Shown here: piece by piece, positions 8,235 to 15,041 of the stretch
Layout of the letters: each line of letters begins with the position of its first letter
Numbering within the stretch: the first letter of the stretch is position 1
From: a virus
DNA length: 21,360 bases
IMG/VR virus record: IMGVR_UViG_3300047551_000895
Coordinates: 1-21,360 of that record
Strand: one strand, 5' to 3'
The notes under the pieces: generated by a model
What the model was told of the DNA's origin: nothing
The model's input: only the letters and a program-made list of their open reading frames with translations
Database searches by the model: none
Translations under genes and position numbers: made by a program

Positions 8235-10202
8235 ATGGCAATTACACAAAATACATTCACTGGTAATGGGTCCAACTTAGGACCCTTTTCTTTTACCTTT
8301 AAATGGCTTGAATCTACTGATATTAAGGTTAGTGTTGGTGGTGTACTGAAGACAGCTGGTACTCACTATAACCTTCAGAGCCTTAATTACACGACAAAGA
8401 CTGGTGGTCAGGTTCTGTTTACTGCGGGTAATGCTCCTGCTAACGGAGCCTCTATTCGTATCTACCGAGATACTGATGATGATGCTTTGTCTGCTGTTTT
8501 CTCTTCTGGTTCTGCTATCCGAGCAAAGGATCTGAATGATAACTTCACGCAGAACCTTTATGTAACTCAAGAAACTAACAATAACGCGCTTAATGTTGAT
8601 GGCTCCAACCCTATGGTTGGTAACCTCAATATGAATGGCTATCAAATTGATAACCTAGGTGAACCTACTTCTGATAGTGATGCTGCCACTAAAAAATATA
8701 TTGATGACCGTTATGGCAATCTAAGTATTCCCGGCTTTACCCGTTGGAGTAAGACTGCTGTTGGTGGTGAGACGACATTGTCTGGTGTTGGCACGACTGG
8801 TGGTACACTTGGTTATAGCCCTAACCGTGAACAGGTATACCTTAATGGTGCTCAACTGCAACGTGATGCTGACTACACCGCTAATAACGGTACTAGTATT
8901 GTCCTCAACGTAGCACTCCTTGCAGGTGATGTTCTTGAGGTAATCTGCGTCAATAACCTCAACACTGGTACAACAGCTCAAGCACAGGATGTCTACTGGA
9001 ATCAATCTGGTAGTGGTGCTGTTACTAGGACTGTTGAAAGCAAGCTGCAAGATGTGGTGAGTGTTAGAGATTTCGGAGCTGTAGGTGACGGGATATCTAA
9101 TGACACGTCGAAGGTTCAGGCAGCAGTCAATGCAGTCGGTGCAAACGGCAGCATTTATTTTCCGAAAGGCGTTTACTACGTCACCGCTCTTACGGGCGCA
9201 GATAACGTCGTCTTCTATGGAGACGGCGCATCATTCACTGGCGGCTACTCTAGAAAGATCGCGCAGAATGGTTCTATCTCAGGTGATGGCCAGCGCCAAT
9301 ACGATTATTTGAGCTGCGCCATTCGCAACAGTGGAGGCACGTTTGCCTTTATTGCTGACAGCGACCACCAGCCAACAGGGCTGCAGTCTGTTGTGCATTC
9401 CGACGCCACGACCATTCAGGTTAACTACAAAAAAACGTGCAAAAAAGTAGGCACATTCCTTGTTGCACCTGACGAAACCCTGGCTCCTTACGGCGTCACT
9501 GCTGGATCCAGCGTGGGGCTCAGCGCTTCTTACATTAAAACGGCTGCTCCTCTTGGCTTTACCGTTTCAGGCACTGGTGTTGTAACAACGACTCCTTTAT
9601 GGAGTGGGTCCATTACGGCTACTGTTGCTAGTGATGCTATTACTATTCTTCACCCGCCAGTTGCGCACGCCGAAGACCCTACGTCGATTTGCATCGTTGG
9701 CAGCAGCACTGCGAAAGAGCTTGTCTATGCAACCTACAGCATTGATCAAGTAACACTACGTTGCATGGATCAGATGAATGGTTATGTGTATTACAACGGC
9801 TCTTCATGGGTTTGGGACCAATCTTTTTCTACAAATGTAAATGCGCCAACTCTTACGTGGACGGCAAGCAACACTTTGAGAGTTGCACATGAAAACGTAG
9901 GAGACAGGTACGGTATTTCTTTAACGCATCATGGGTCAGTAGGGACAATCCGTTCAGCGGTTAGCACGGCTGGAACCAATCTCTTTGAAATTATCTTCTT
10001 CGATGCTGCAGGAGCCCAAATAACAACGCCGTCAACTGGAATGAAGGTCTGGTACACACGCTGCGCAAAGGTTCCAAGCAAACTGCCTTCAAATCTTTTG
10101 GTCAGTGTTAGAAGAGGTCATGCAACTGTGCCTATCGCCAATTACGCCAACATCGCAGCGCAAAACTTTTGGATTATCGGCACGATGGAGAACAATACTT
10201 AA
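8235..10202 (+). CDS. Tail fibre/tailspike with T7 gp17-type anchor and pectate-lyase-like beta-helix
   Basis: A 655-aa protein. Residues ~1-125 match the T7 tail-fibre N-terminal domain that docks on the tail: FSFTFKWLESTDIKV, IRIYRDTDDD and AIRAKDLNDNF (T7 gp17 has ILRAYDLN). A shaft-like segment follows (NPMVGNLNMNGYQIDNLG, DAATKKYIDDRYG), then a beta-rich domain and the linker TVESKLQDVVSVRDFGAVGDG at ~266-286. That linker opens a pectate-lyase-3-type beta-helix (NDTSKVQAAVNAVG, YFPKGVYYVT). It recognises, and possibly cuts, host surface glycan. Codon style changes at about 9090, from GGT/GCT/ACT-rich to GGC/GCG/ACG/TCG-containing, marking the distal part as foreign to the phage backbone. 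No Shine-Dalgarno is visible at the start. Confidence 0.85.
   Translation: MAITQNTFTGNGSNLGPFSFTFKWLESTDIKVSVGGVLKTAGTHYNLQSLNYTTKTGGQVLFTAGNAPANGASIRIYRDTDDDALSAVFSSGSAIRAKDLNDNFTQNLYVTQETNNNALNVDGSNPMVGNLNMNGYQIDNLGEPTSDSDAATKKYIDDRYGNLSIPGFTRWSKTAVGGETTLSGVGTTGGTLGYSPNREQVYLNGAQLQRDADYTANNGTSIVLNVALLAGDVLEVICVNNLNTGTTAQAQDVYWNQSGSGAVTRTVESKLQDVVSVRDFGAVGDGISNDTSKVQAAVNAVGANGSIYFPKGVYYVTALTGADNVVFYGDGASFTGGYSRKIAQNGSISGDGQRQYDYLSCAIRNSGGTFAFIADSDHQPTGLQSVVHSDATTIQVNYKKTCKKVGTFLVAPDETLAPYGVTAGSSVGLSASYIKTAAPLGFTVSGTGVVTTTPLWSGSITATVASDAITILHPPVAHAEDPTSICIVGSSTAKELVYATYSIDQVTLRCMDQMNGYVYYNGSSWVWDQSFSTNVNAPTLTWTASNTLRVAHENVGDRYGISLTHHGSVGTIRSAVSTAGTNLFEIIFFDAAGAQITTPSTGMKVWYTRCAKVPSKLPSNLLVSVRRGHATVPIANYANIAAQNFWIIGTMENNT
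9042..9066 (+). repeat. 25-bp direct repeat, copy 1 (fibre linker)
   Basis: This 25-bp block starts AAGCTGCAAGATG and encodes KLQDVVSV at residues 270-277 of the first fibre. The same 25 bases occur at 10377-10401 in the second fibre gene, 1335 bp (445 codons) downstream and in the same reading frame. Bases on both sides encode nearly identical amino acids but differ at wobble positions. Confidence 0.95.
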
Positions 10203-10243
10203 TAGTATGCTGAGCCTATCTAGTCCGAAACACGAAACTTATC

Positions 10244-10285
10244 ATGATCACTATTCTCGGCATCAAAGTGTTGTTTATCCGGTAA
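10244..10285 (+). pseudogene. 5' relic of the holin-like gene between the two fibre genes
   Basis: This stretch reads MITILGIKVLFIR then stop. The intact gene at 11908 begins MITILGIKVSYETLAFF, so the first nine residues are identical. Over those nine codons the DNA differs only at four third-codon positions. Upstream sequence is also alike (CTATCTA... and AATCATG/TATCATG). After codon 9 similarity stops. The silent-only differences mean this relic was once part of a functional gene in a related phage and was carried in with the end of the first fibre gene, rather than being a fresh local duplication. It leaves a 90-bp gap between the fibre genes with no other gene in it. Confidence 0.8.
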
Positions 10286-10292
10286 TTAACTT

Positions 10293-11885
10293 ATGACTAA
10301 AACACGTGACTTAGCCGACCTGGGTGGAGGTTTTATCCAGGCCGGTACTGGTGCCATGCAGCGCACCGTTGAATCAAAGCTGCAAGATGTGGTGAGTGTT
10401 AAAGACTTTGGGGCGGTTGGTGATGGTGTTGCTAATGATACTGCTTACATTCAAGCTGCACTAATAGCATCTGCTGGGAAAACACTGTTTATCTCAAAGC
10501 CTACTGTTAAATACATTTCTGGTGAACTAACTATTCCATCAAATACTCGCATCCAAATTGAACCTGGCACAGTTATAGAATCAAACTCTACACTGCTGAC
10601 AGGTACAAAAAAACTATTTAACATTGCTGGCAGTAACGTACATATAGTTGGTTTTGGTGCAACGCTGCAGATGGTTAAAGCTGGTTTTTCCAGTGAACAT
10701 AATCATGGAGTAAGTATTGTTTCAGCTTCTGGGCAGATTGTCATTGAGGGTTTAGCGAGCAATGATTCTGGAGGAGATGGTTTCTATGTTAATTCTCCAT
10801 TAGCAGATGTTACTCTTAAAAACTGCAAAGCTAACAATAATAGGCGGCAAGGTTTATCAATTATCCAATGCAAATCTTTTTTTGATTATAGTGGAATCTA
10901 TACAGGCACAACTGGTACAGCGCCTTCGGCTGGTGTAGATATTGAGCCAAATAATACGACTGATATTCTTGGCCCAATTCGTATGTTTAATACTGTAACG
11001 TCAGGAAACGACGGGCCGGGTTTTGAGATTTTTCTTAGCGCCTGGCAGGCTGTAACGAACTACGCCGATATTAAAATTGTTGGCGCATATACCAAAAATA
11101 ATGGATTGGTTTCAATCGGTGGACGTTTTCGGGCAGGTTTCGACATAAACCGCATTACATCTACTACACCATGTAAGGGGCGCATTCAAATTATAGATCC
11201 AGTTTGCGAAGATGAGAATGTAGCTGGCATTCATGTCTATGATTGGGATATTAACGGCCCCGTGGTTGAAATAGTGCGTCCAACTATAATTAATCCAAAC
11301 CAAGCCAACGGAAATGTTAGTACCATTAATGGTGGTATTATCTTCCGCAACTCTGGTTCATTTACTGCTGACTCAGGGAATATCTTTGTGGTTGACCCGA
11401 TTATTCGTGATGATGATAATCGTCTAAATCCAAACTCTCTTGCACCTTTTAGATTTTCTGGTACTGTTTCTCTGAGTATTGAGAATCCAACTACGGTTTT
11501 TGCTGGAACAAACCCTTGGTCAGCTGATGTTACTTCAACTCCAACAATTATACAGCAAAAAGAGCAACTTGTTGATTTTTCAACTAATTTAACAATGACA
11601 GATTGGCGCTACGTTGGTCGTACTGTAACTAACAATGGTGCTACAGGAACTGTTACTAGAACCTTACCTTTGGCAAAAGTCGGAATTGTTCTTAACTTTG
11701 TTCTTATGGAATCGTTTGCTCTTCGCATTTATCCAAATGCTGCTGATCGAATTGTTCCAGTAGGAACTGCTGTTGCTAAATATATTGAAGCAAGTGTGCG
11801 AGGTGCCCGAGTTACCCTTCGATGTCGAGAAGCTGGTTTCTGGGATATGGAGAACGTATCAGGAAGTTGGACAAGCGAACCTTGA
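10293..11885 (+). CDS. Second tailspike, pectate-lyase-like beta-helix without gp17 anchor
   Basis: A 530-aa protein starting MTKTRDLADLGGGFIQAGTG, then TVESKLQDVVSVKDFGAVGDG at ~25-45, the same linker as in the first fibre. A pectate-lyase-3-type beta-helix follows, with NDTAYIQAALIASAGKTLFI and repeated short beta segments (VTLKNCKANNNRRQGLSI, IVDPIIRDDDNR). The T7 gp17 anchor domain is absent. The short opening resembles, from memory, the start of free-standing cyanophage spikes. How it attaches is open: through the first fibre, directly to the tail, or not at all in this state. No Shine-Dalgarno precedes the start, which lies just after the holin-like relic. The 3' end runs up to the intact holin-like gene. 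Base use is more AT-rich than in the core genes. Confidence 0.75.
   Translation: MTKTRDLADLGGGFIQAGTGAMQRTVESKLQDVVSVKDFGAVGDGVANDTAYIQAALIASAGKTLFISKPTVKYISGELTIPSNTRIQIEPGTVIESNSTLLTGTKKLFNIAGSNVHIVGFGATLQMVKAGFSSEHNHGVSIVSASGQIVIEGLASNDSGGDGFYVNSPLADVTLKNCKANNNRRQGLSIIQCKSFFDYSGIYTGTTGTAPSAGVDIEPNNTTDILGPIRMFNTVTSGNDGPGFEIFLSAWQAVTNYADIKIVGAYTKNNGLVSIGGRFRAGFDINRITSTTPCKGRIQIIDPVCEDENVAGIHVYDWDINGPVVEIVRPTIINPNQANGNVSTINGGIIFRNSGSFTADSGNIFVVDPIIRDDDNRLNPNSLAPFRFSGTVSLSIENPTTVFAGTNPWSADVTSTPTIIQQKEQLVDFSTNLTMTDWRYVGRTVTNNGATGTVTRTLPLAKVGIVLNFVLMESFALRIYPNAADRIVPVGTAVAKYIEASVRGARVTLRCREAGFWDMENVSGSWTSEP
10377..10401 (+). repeat. 25-bp direct repeat, copy 2 (spike linker)
   Basis: Identical to 9042-9066. 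It encodes KLQDVVSV starting at residue 29 of the second spike and lies in the same codon phase as copy 1. Recombination between copies would remove 1335 bp and give one continuous fibre gene of about 771 codons, ending directly before the intact holin-like gene. Confidence 0.95.
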
Positions 11886-11907
11886 ACTATCTAAACCTTA
11901 CTTAATC

Positions 11908-12114
11908 ATGATTACCATCCTAGGCATCAAAGTGTCCTATGAAACACTAGCCTTTTTCATCCTATTTATCGCTTCTGAATACCTTGGTATGACTAAGAAG
12001 CGTCGTTCTAATAGCGTTACCCAAGCCATCTCTCTGGCTGCTGCTTACTTTAGTAAGACTCGTACTGAAGATGACACAGTACGTCGTATCCGTAGAACCT
12101 TTAGAGGGAAGTAA
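11908..12114 (+). CDS. Small membrane protein, candidate holin (T7 gp17.5 position)
   Basis: A 68-aa protein starting at the ATG in AATCATGATTACC. Longer readings run into the fibre gene and are rejected because the homologous relic at 10244 also begins with MITILG. A single hydrophobic segment (YETLAFFILFIASEYLG, residues ~11-27) is followed by a basic tail (TKKRRSN, RRIRRTFRGK). T7 gp17.5 is a 67-aa, one-segment holin directly after the tail fibre gene; size, topology and position match, though the sequences are not clearly alike. It would permeabilise the inner membrane and set lysis timing. It lies six bases before the lysis enzyme gene. Other small membrane roles remain possible. Confidence 0.55.
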   Translation: MITILGIKVSYETLAFFILFIASEYLGMTKKRRSNSVTQAISLAAAYFSKTRTEDDTVRRIRRTFRGK

Positions 12115-12119
12115 TTATC

Positions 12120-13118
12120 ATGGTATTGCTGCAAGTTAAGCAGTACTACCCCCAGACAGATAGTGCAACAGGTCATGGAGATCGGATGTGCTTTAGCTCT
12201 ACATGTGCTATGGCTATCAAGTATCTCCTACCTGATGCCCTCAAGGGTAGTAATGCAGATGATGATTACCTCCGTACAGTACTTAAATACGGTGATACTA
12301 CTTCCTCTACAAGTCAAATCAAAGCCTGTCAGCAATACGGTGTGTTTGCTACCTTCTACCAGAAAGGTACAAGACAGGATCTACTCAATGAACTTAAAGC
12401 TGGTTACCCAGTAGCTACAGGTATCCTCCACAAAGGTCACGTATCCAATCCTATTGGTGGTGGTCACTGGATGCTTCTTATTGGTGACACTGGAGAACAT
12501 GGTGTTTTCCATGATCCATACGGTGAGATGGATAACGTTAACGGTGGTTACGTTACCATTGGTTCCGGTGGTAAGGATGTTAGCTATTCTTGGGCTAATT
12601 GGCTAAAGCGTTGGGAAGTAGAAGGTAAAGGTACTGGTTGGTATATGACCTTCCGTCCTTTGTCAACGCCTGTTCCTAAGGCTGCCGAGATGCAACCTAT
12701 CGATCTCGTGGATAACACCTGGAAGGGAGTTATGGCTGCCGCTTCTAAGGCAGGGGCTAAGTTTCCACAAGTAGTAGCTGCTCAGTGGGCTCTTGAGAGT
12801 GGCTACGGTGAGCACACCTCTGGTAAGAATAACTTTTTTGGTATCAAGGGCAAAGAAGGTGAAGGTACCCTTGTTTCTACTACTGAGTTTGTCGGTGGTA
12901 TGGAGATTAGGGTAGATGCTTGGTTCAAGAACTTCACTTCTTTTGATGCCTGTATTGCCTACATTGTAGACCGTTGGTACAAGGACTACAAAGGTTACAA
13001 GGGGGTCAACCGTGCTTCTACACCTGAGGAATGCGCTGAACTGTTGGTAAAAGAGGGATATGCAACTGATCCACTATATGCCACCAAATTACAACGTCTA
13101 CTAAAAGAAAATGATTGA
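12120..13118 (+). CDS. Bifunctional lysis enzyme: C39-like cysteine peptidase plus glucosaminidase
   Basis: A 332-aa protein. Residues ~1-180 look like a peptidase C39-like fold: QYYPQTD, MCFSSTCAMAIKYL with C24 as candidate nucleophile, GGGHWMLLIG with H116, and FHDPYG with D132. Residues ~195-330 are a FlgJ/LytG-type glucosaminidase domain: AKFPQVVAAQWALESGYG with E226, TSGKNNFFGIKG, then an SLT-like helical end (TPEECAELLVKEGYA). The enzyme would cut both peptide and glycan bonds of the wall at lysis, with the holin-like protein upstream as partner. The glucosaminidase part is a paralogue of the domain in the virion protein at 1027-4017. Its stop overlaps the next gene by 8 bases. No signal peptide is visible, so export would depend on a holin. 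Confidence 0.8.
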   Translation: MVLLQVKQYYPQTDSATGHGDRMCFSSTCAMAIKYLLPDALKGSNADDDYLRTVLKYGDTTSSTSQIKACQQYGVFATFYQKGTRQDLLNELKAGYPVATGILHKGHVSNPIGGGHWMLLIGDTGEHGVFHDPYGEMDNVNGGYVTIGSGGKDVSYSWANWLKRWEVEGKGTGWYMTFRPLSTPVPKAAEMQPIDLVDNTWKGVMAAASKAGAKFPQVVAAQWALESGYGEHTSGKNNFFGIKGKEGEGTLVSTTEFVGGMEIRVDAWFKNFTSFDACIAYIVDRWYKDYKGYKGVNRASTPEECAELLVKEGYATDPLYATKLQRLLKEND

Positions 13119-13356
13119 GGCAATTATCACAGGAGTTGCATCCCTTGTTATTGGTGTTGGAAGTGGCGTGGCTTCTATCAGCAGTAGAAATAGTTCACGT
13201 ATGGATCTTATTGACAAACGTATTGATGAGATTGAGTTACGTCTTGCTGAGAAGTATGTACCAAGGCAAGAGCTAGCCAATGCACTACAAAAGATGGAGG
13301 ATCACATGATCCGCATCGAAAATAAACTAGATCAAATTGTATTGAGAAATGGCTAA
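13111..13356 (+). CDS. Short membrane-anchored coiled-coil protein (spanin or holin-accessory candidate)
   Basis: An 81-aa protein. The N-terminus is a glycine-rich membrane segment (IITGVASLVIGVGSGVASI, ~4-22) followed by a charged coiled coil (IDKRIDEIELRLAEKYVPRQ, MEDHMIRIENKLDQIV). This one-anchor/coiled-coil layout fits an Rz-type inner-membrane spanin or a small holin-like helper; T7 has its Rz gene in the neighbouring 18.5 slot. I know similar small proteins from cyanophages as hypothetical proteins only. It starts inside the end of the lysis enzyme gene and its stop overlaps the TerS-like start, so the three are probably translated together. Function is inferred from topology and neighbours. 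Confidence 0.6.
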   Translation: MIEAIITGVASLVIGVGSGVASISSRNSSRMDLIDKRIDEIELRLAEKYVPRQELANALQKMEDHMIRIENKLDQIVLRNG

Positions 13357-13741
13357 CAAGAAGGCCACAGAAGATCAGTTCAACGAACTGCATAACCTTG
13401 TAACCAAAGAGTTTCTTGCTCGTATTAAATCAGGTGAGGCACCATTATGCCTAAGGTGGATCCTGAACTTATCCAGAAGAGGTTGTATGGCAAGTCGCAC
13501 GTCTAAATACTATAAAGAGAATCCAGAGGCTAACAAAAAGCGTCTTAAGCAACAGGCCGCTTACAATAAGACAAAGGAAGGACTTAAGATTCGTACTAAT
13601 GCGAATAAACTAAACCGTAAACTTGGTACCTACGGTAATGGTGATGGTATGGATGCTTCCCATACTGGTCCTAACAAAGGCAAACTAGAATCACCTAAAG
13701 CTAATCGCACACGACCACGTAAGGGTAAGAAGTATGGCTGA
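13349..13741 (+). CDS. TerS-like N-terminus fused in frame to a small basic cyanophage protein
   Basis: A 130-aa frame in two unlike parts. Residues 1-31 (KKATEDQFNELHNLVTKE, FLARIKSGEA) resemble the start of T7-like small terminase subunits, and the place before terL fits. In that family SGEA is normally followed by T-x-x-[DE]-L and an LK-rich helix. Here it becomes PLCLRWILNLSRRGC, which looks like out-of-frame sequence. Residues 47-130 (MASRTSKYYKENPEANKKR, LGTYGNGDGMDASHTG, basic end) look like an independent small basic cyanophage protein with its own start at 13487. In the +2 frame a 19-codon ORF, MPKVDPELIQKRLYGKSHV, begins at 13447. TerS therefore appears truncated, unless ~31-46 residues suffice or a frameshift restores it. 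Confidence 0.6.
   Translation: MANKKATEDQFNELHNLVTKEFLARIKSGEAPLCLRWILNLSRRGCMASRTSKYYKENPEANKKRLKQQAAYNKTKEGLKIRTNANKLNRKLGTYGNGDGMDASHTGPNKGKLESPKANRTRPRKGKKYG
13477..13489 (+). promoter_or_regulatory. Internal ribosome binding site and start for an 84-aa basic protein
   Basis: AAGAGG at 13477-13482 stands four bases before an ATG at 13487, in the same frame as the fused ORF. Translation from here gives an 84-aa basic protein beginning MASRTSKYYKENPEAN. I remember cyanophage proteins that start almost like this, with the same GTYGNGDGxD-x-SH element. It is therefore likely that 13487-13741 is a gene in its own right and the upstream 46 codons are a separate, damaged terS. Confidence 0.6.
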
Positions 13742-14333
13742 TCCGTTAAAGATTAAACCATCACCACAGATTGCACGTACCATCAAACTCCTTACTGATG
13801 GCACTATGACTAAATGGAGTGGTGGTCGTATTCCTAAATTAACGAGAGAACAAGCTATTGGATTCACTGCTAACTTAATTCAAGAGACGGGCTCACCTGA
13901 TCTCAGTAAATTAGATGTAGTTGAAGGTGGTAGTGGTGCTGGTCGTGGTATTGGACAATTTACTGGTGCTAGACGTACTGCTTATGATCAATGGGCTAAT
14001 CGTTACCAAAATAGGAATAACCCTGATGCTCAACTACAGTATGTAGCAAAGGAGTACAAAGGAGATTATGATCCTAACGGTAACTCACTAATCGGTTACA
14101 CTAGATCATTTGAGAACGCACCTAAAGGTGTTACGCCTCAACAAGCAGCTTTGTACTTTAGTAACACATACTTTAGACCTAGTGAGCCACATAATGAGCG
14201 TAGGTCTAGTTATGCACAACAGTTAGATAAAGCTTATCCGATTGCTGCACCTAAACCTAAACCGATTCCAAAACCAACCCTAAAGCGTCAAGATCCAATG
14301 AAGATCTTTGGTATTTCTCTACCCTTCCAATAA
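13734..14333 (+). CDS. Phage tail-lysozyme-like protein
   Basis: A 199-aa protein. Residues ~12-150 resemble the tail-lysozyme fold (Phage_lysozyme2 type): TREQAIGFTANLIQETGS with E51 as candidate catalytic acid, GAGRGIGQFTGARRTAYDQW, PDAQLQYVAKEY, and YFSNTYFRPSEPHNERR. The C-terminus is a Pro/Lys linker (APKPKPIPKPTLKRQDP) ending IFGISLPFQ, which could tether it to a virion partner. It overlaps the preceding gene by 8 bases. Sitting between terS and terL is unusual for such a protein. It is the third separate wall-hydrolase candidate in this window. A virion role is suggested by the family; a lysis role is possible. Confidence 0.65.
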   Translation: MADPLKIKPSPQIARTIKLLTDGTMTKWSGGRIPKLTREQAIGFTANLIQETGSPDLSKLDVVEGGSGAGRGIGQFTGARRTAYDQWANRYQNRNNPDAQLQYVAKEYKGDYDPNGNSLIGYTRSFENAPKGVTPQQAALYFSNTYFRPSEPHNERRSSYAQQLDKAYPIAAPKPKPIPKPTLKRQDPMKIFGISLPFQ

Positions 14334-14385
14334 TGTGACACCACTACTGCCTAGTCCTGATCACTACCTCCATAACCTAATAACG

Positions 14386-14661
14386 ATGACAAGCTCTGAA
14401 GCAAAAAGGCTACACCGTCGTGCAATTAAAGAATACTTTAACTGTCAATGTGTTTATTGCGGAGAAACTTATGAATTACATGAACTTACACTTGATCACG
14501 TTCGCCCTAAGTGTCTTGGTGGTCAAGACCTTACATCAAATCTTGTACCCAGCTGTAGGAAATGTAATCAGGCTAAAGGCAGTAGAAATTGGTTACAATG
14601 GATGAGGGATACATTTGGCCCTACCAATAGGGAAACACTAATCCTAGCACACATTCGTTAA
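14386..14661 (+). CDS. HNH endonuclease
   Basis: A 91-aa protein with a complete HNH/McrA-type core: CVYC (C22, C25), LTLDHVRPKCLGG (D37, H38), SNLVPSC (N52), CRKC (C57, C60) and NQAKGSRNW. The two CxxC pairs bind structural zinc; the D-H...N residues form the betaBetaAlpha-metal active site. The start at 14386 (MTSSEAKRL) is preferred over 14308 because the latter overlaps the lysozyme gene and adds unrelated residues. It may be a free-standing homing endonuclease, or a packaging-associated nuclease as some HNH genes near terminases are. The second HNH gene at 16404 belongs to a different subfamily. Confidence 0.85.
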   Translation: MTSSEAKRLHRRAIKEYFNCQCVYCGETYELHELTLDHVRPKCLGGQDLTSNLVPSCRKCNQAKGSRNWLQWMRDTFGPTNRETLILAHIR

Positions 14662-14663
14662 TC

Positions 14664-15038
14664 ATGGACAAAAAGAAAACACTTAAAGAGATGCGTGAAG
14701 AGATCAAACAAATGGTCGAAGCATCTCAACGGCGTCAAAAAGGTGAGAAAGTAACCTCACAAGATATCAAGAGTAACCCTATTGGTACACGGGCTAAGTC
14801 GGTTAAGGCTGAAAACTTCCGTACTGATGTCGATATGGGCATGAAAGCACAGAAGTCTAAGGACTACAGTAAAGCAAAAACCTCTGGTACCTATATGGAC
14901 TCTAATAATAAGCCTAATCCTCCTAAGCAGGAGAAGCCTCGTCAACGTCCTGGCTCTGGTAAAGAGCGTATGTTAGCTAAGGAAGAGGAAGAGCGTAAGC
15001 GTCGTATGCGTGGTGAGTCGGCTGTTGTTGGGAGCTAA
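14664..15038 (+). CDS. Unrecognised highly charged protein
   Basis: A 124-aa protein that I do not recognise. It is rich in Lys, Glu, Arg and Gln, with no hydrophobic core: KKKTLKEMREEIKQMVEAS at the start, a Ser/Lys middle, a Pro-rich stretch (NKPNPPKQEKPRQRPG) and a Glu/Arg-rich end (KEEEERKRRMRG). It is probably disordered with helical ends. It lies two bases after the HNH gene and three bases before the 429-aa ORF, so it is co-expressed with them. Codon use matches the late genes, which argues that it is long resident. Confidence 0.6.
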   Translation: MDKKKTLKEMREEIKQMVEASQRRQKGEKVTSQDIKSNPIGTRAKSVKAENFRTDVDMGMKAQKSKDYSKAKTSGTYMDSNNKPNPPKQEKPRQRPGSGKERMLAKEEEERKRRMRGESAVVGS

Positions 15039-15041
15039 GTA

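Noticed and set aside
10203-10292. Recent local duplication of the holin start
   Set aside because: The two copies differ at four silent sites in nine codons, so they separated in different lineages instead of by a fresh duplication.
11773-11907. 45-codon N-terminal extension of the holin-like gene
   Set aside because: It lies inside the second fibre gene, and the relic copy at 10244 shows that the true start is MITILG.
14308-14385. 26-codon extension of the first HNH gene
   Set aside because: The extra residues are unrelated to HNH proteins and overlap the lysozyme gene; the later ATG is followed directly by the expected helix.
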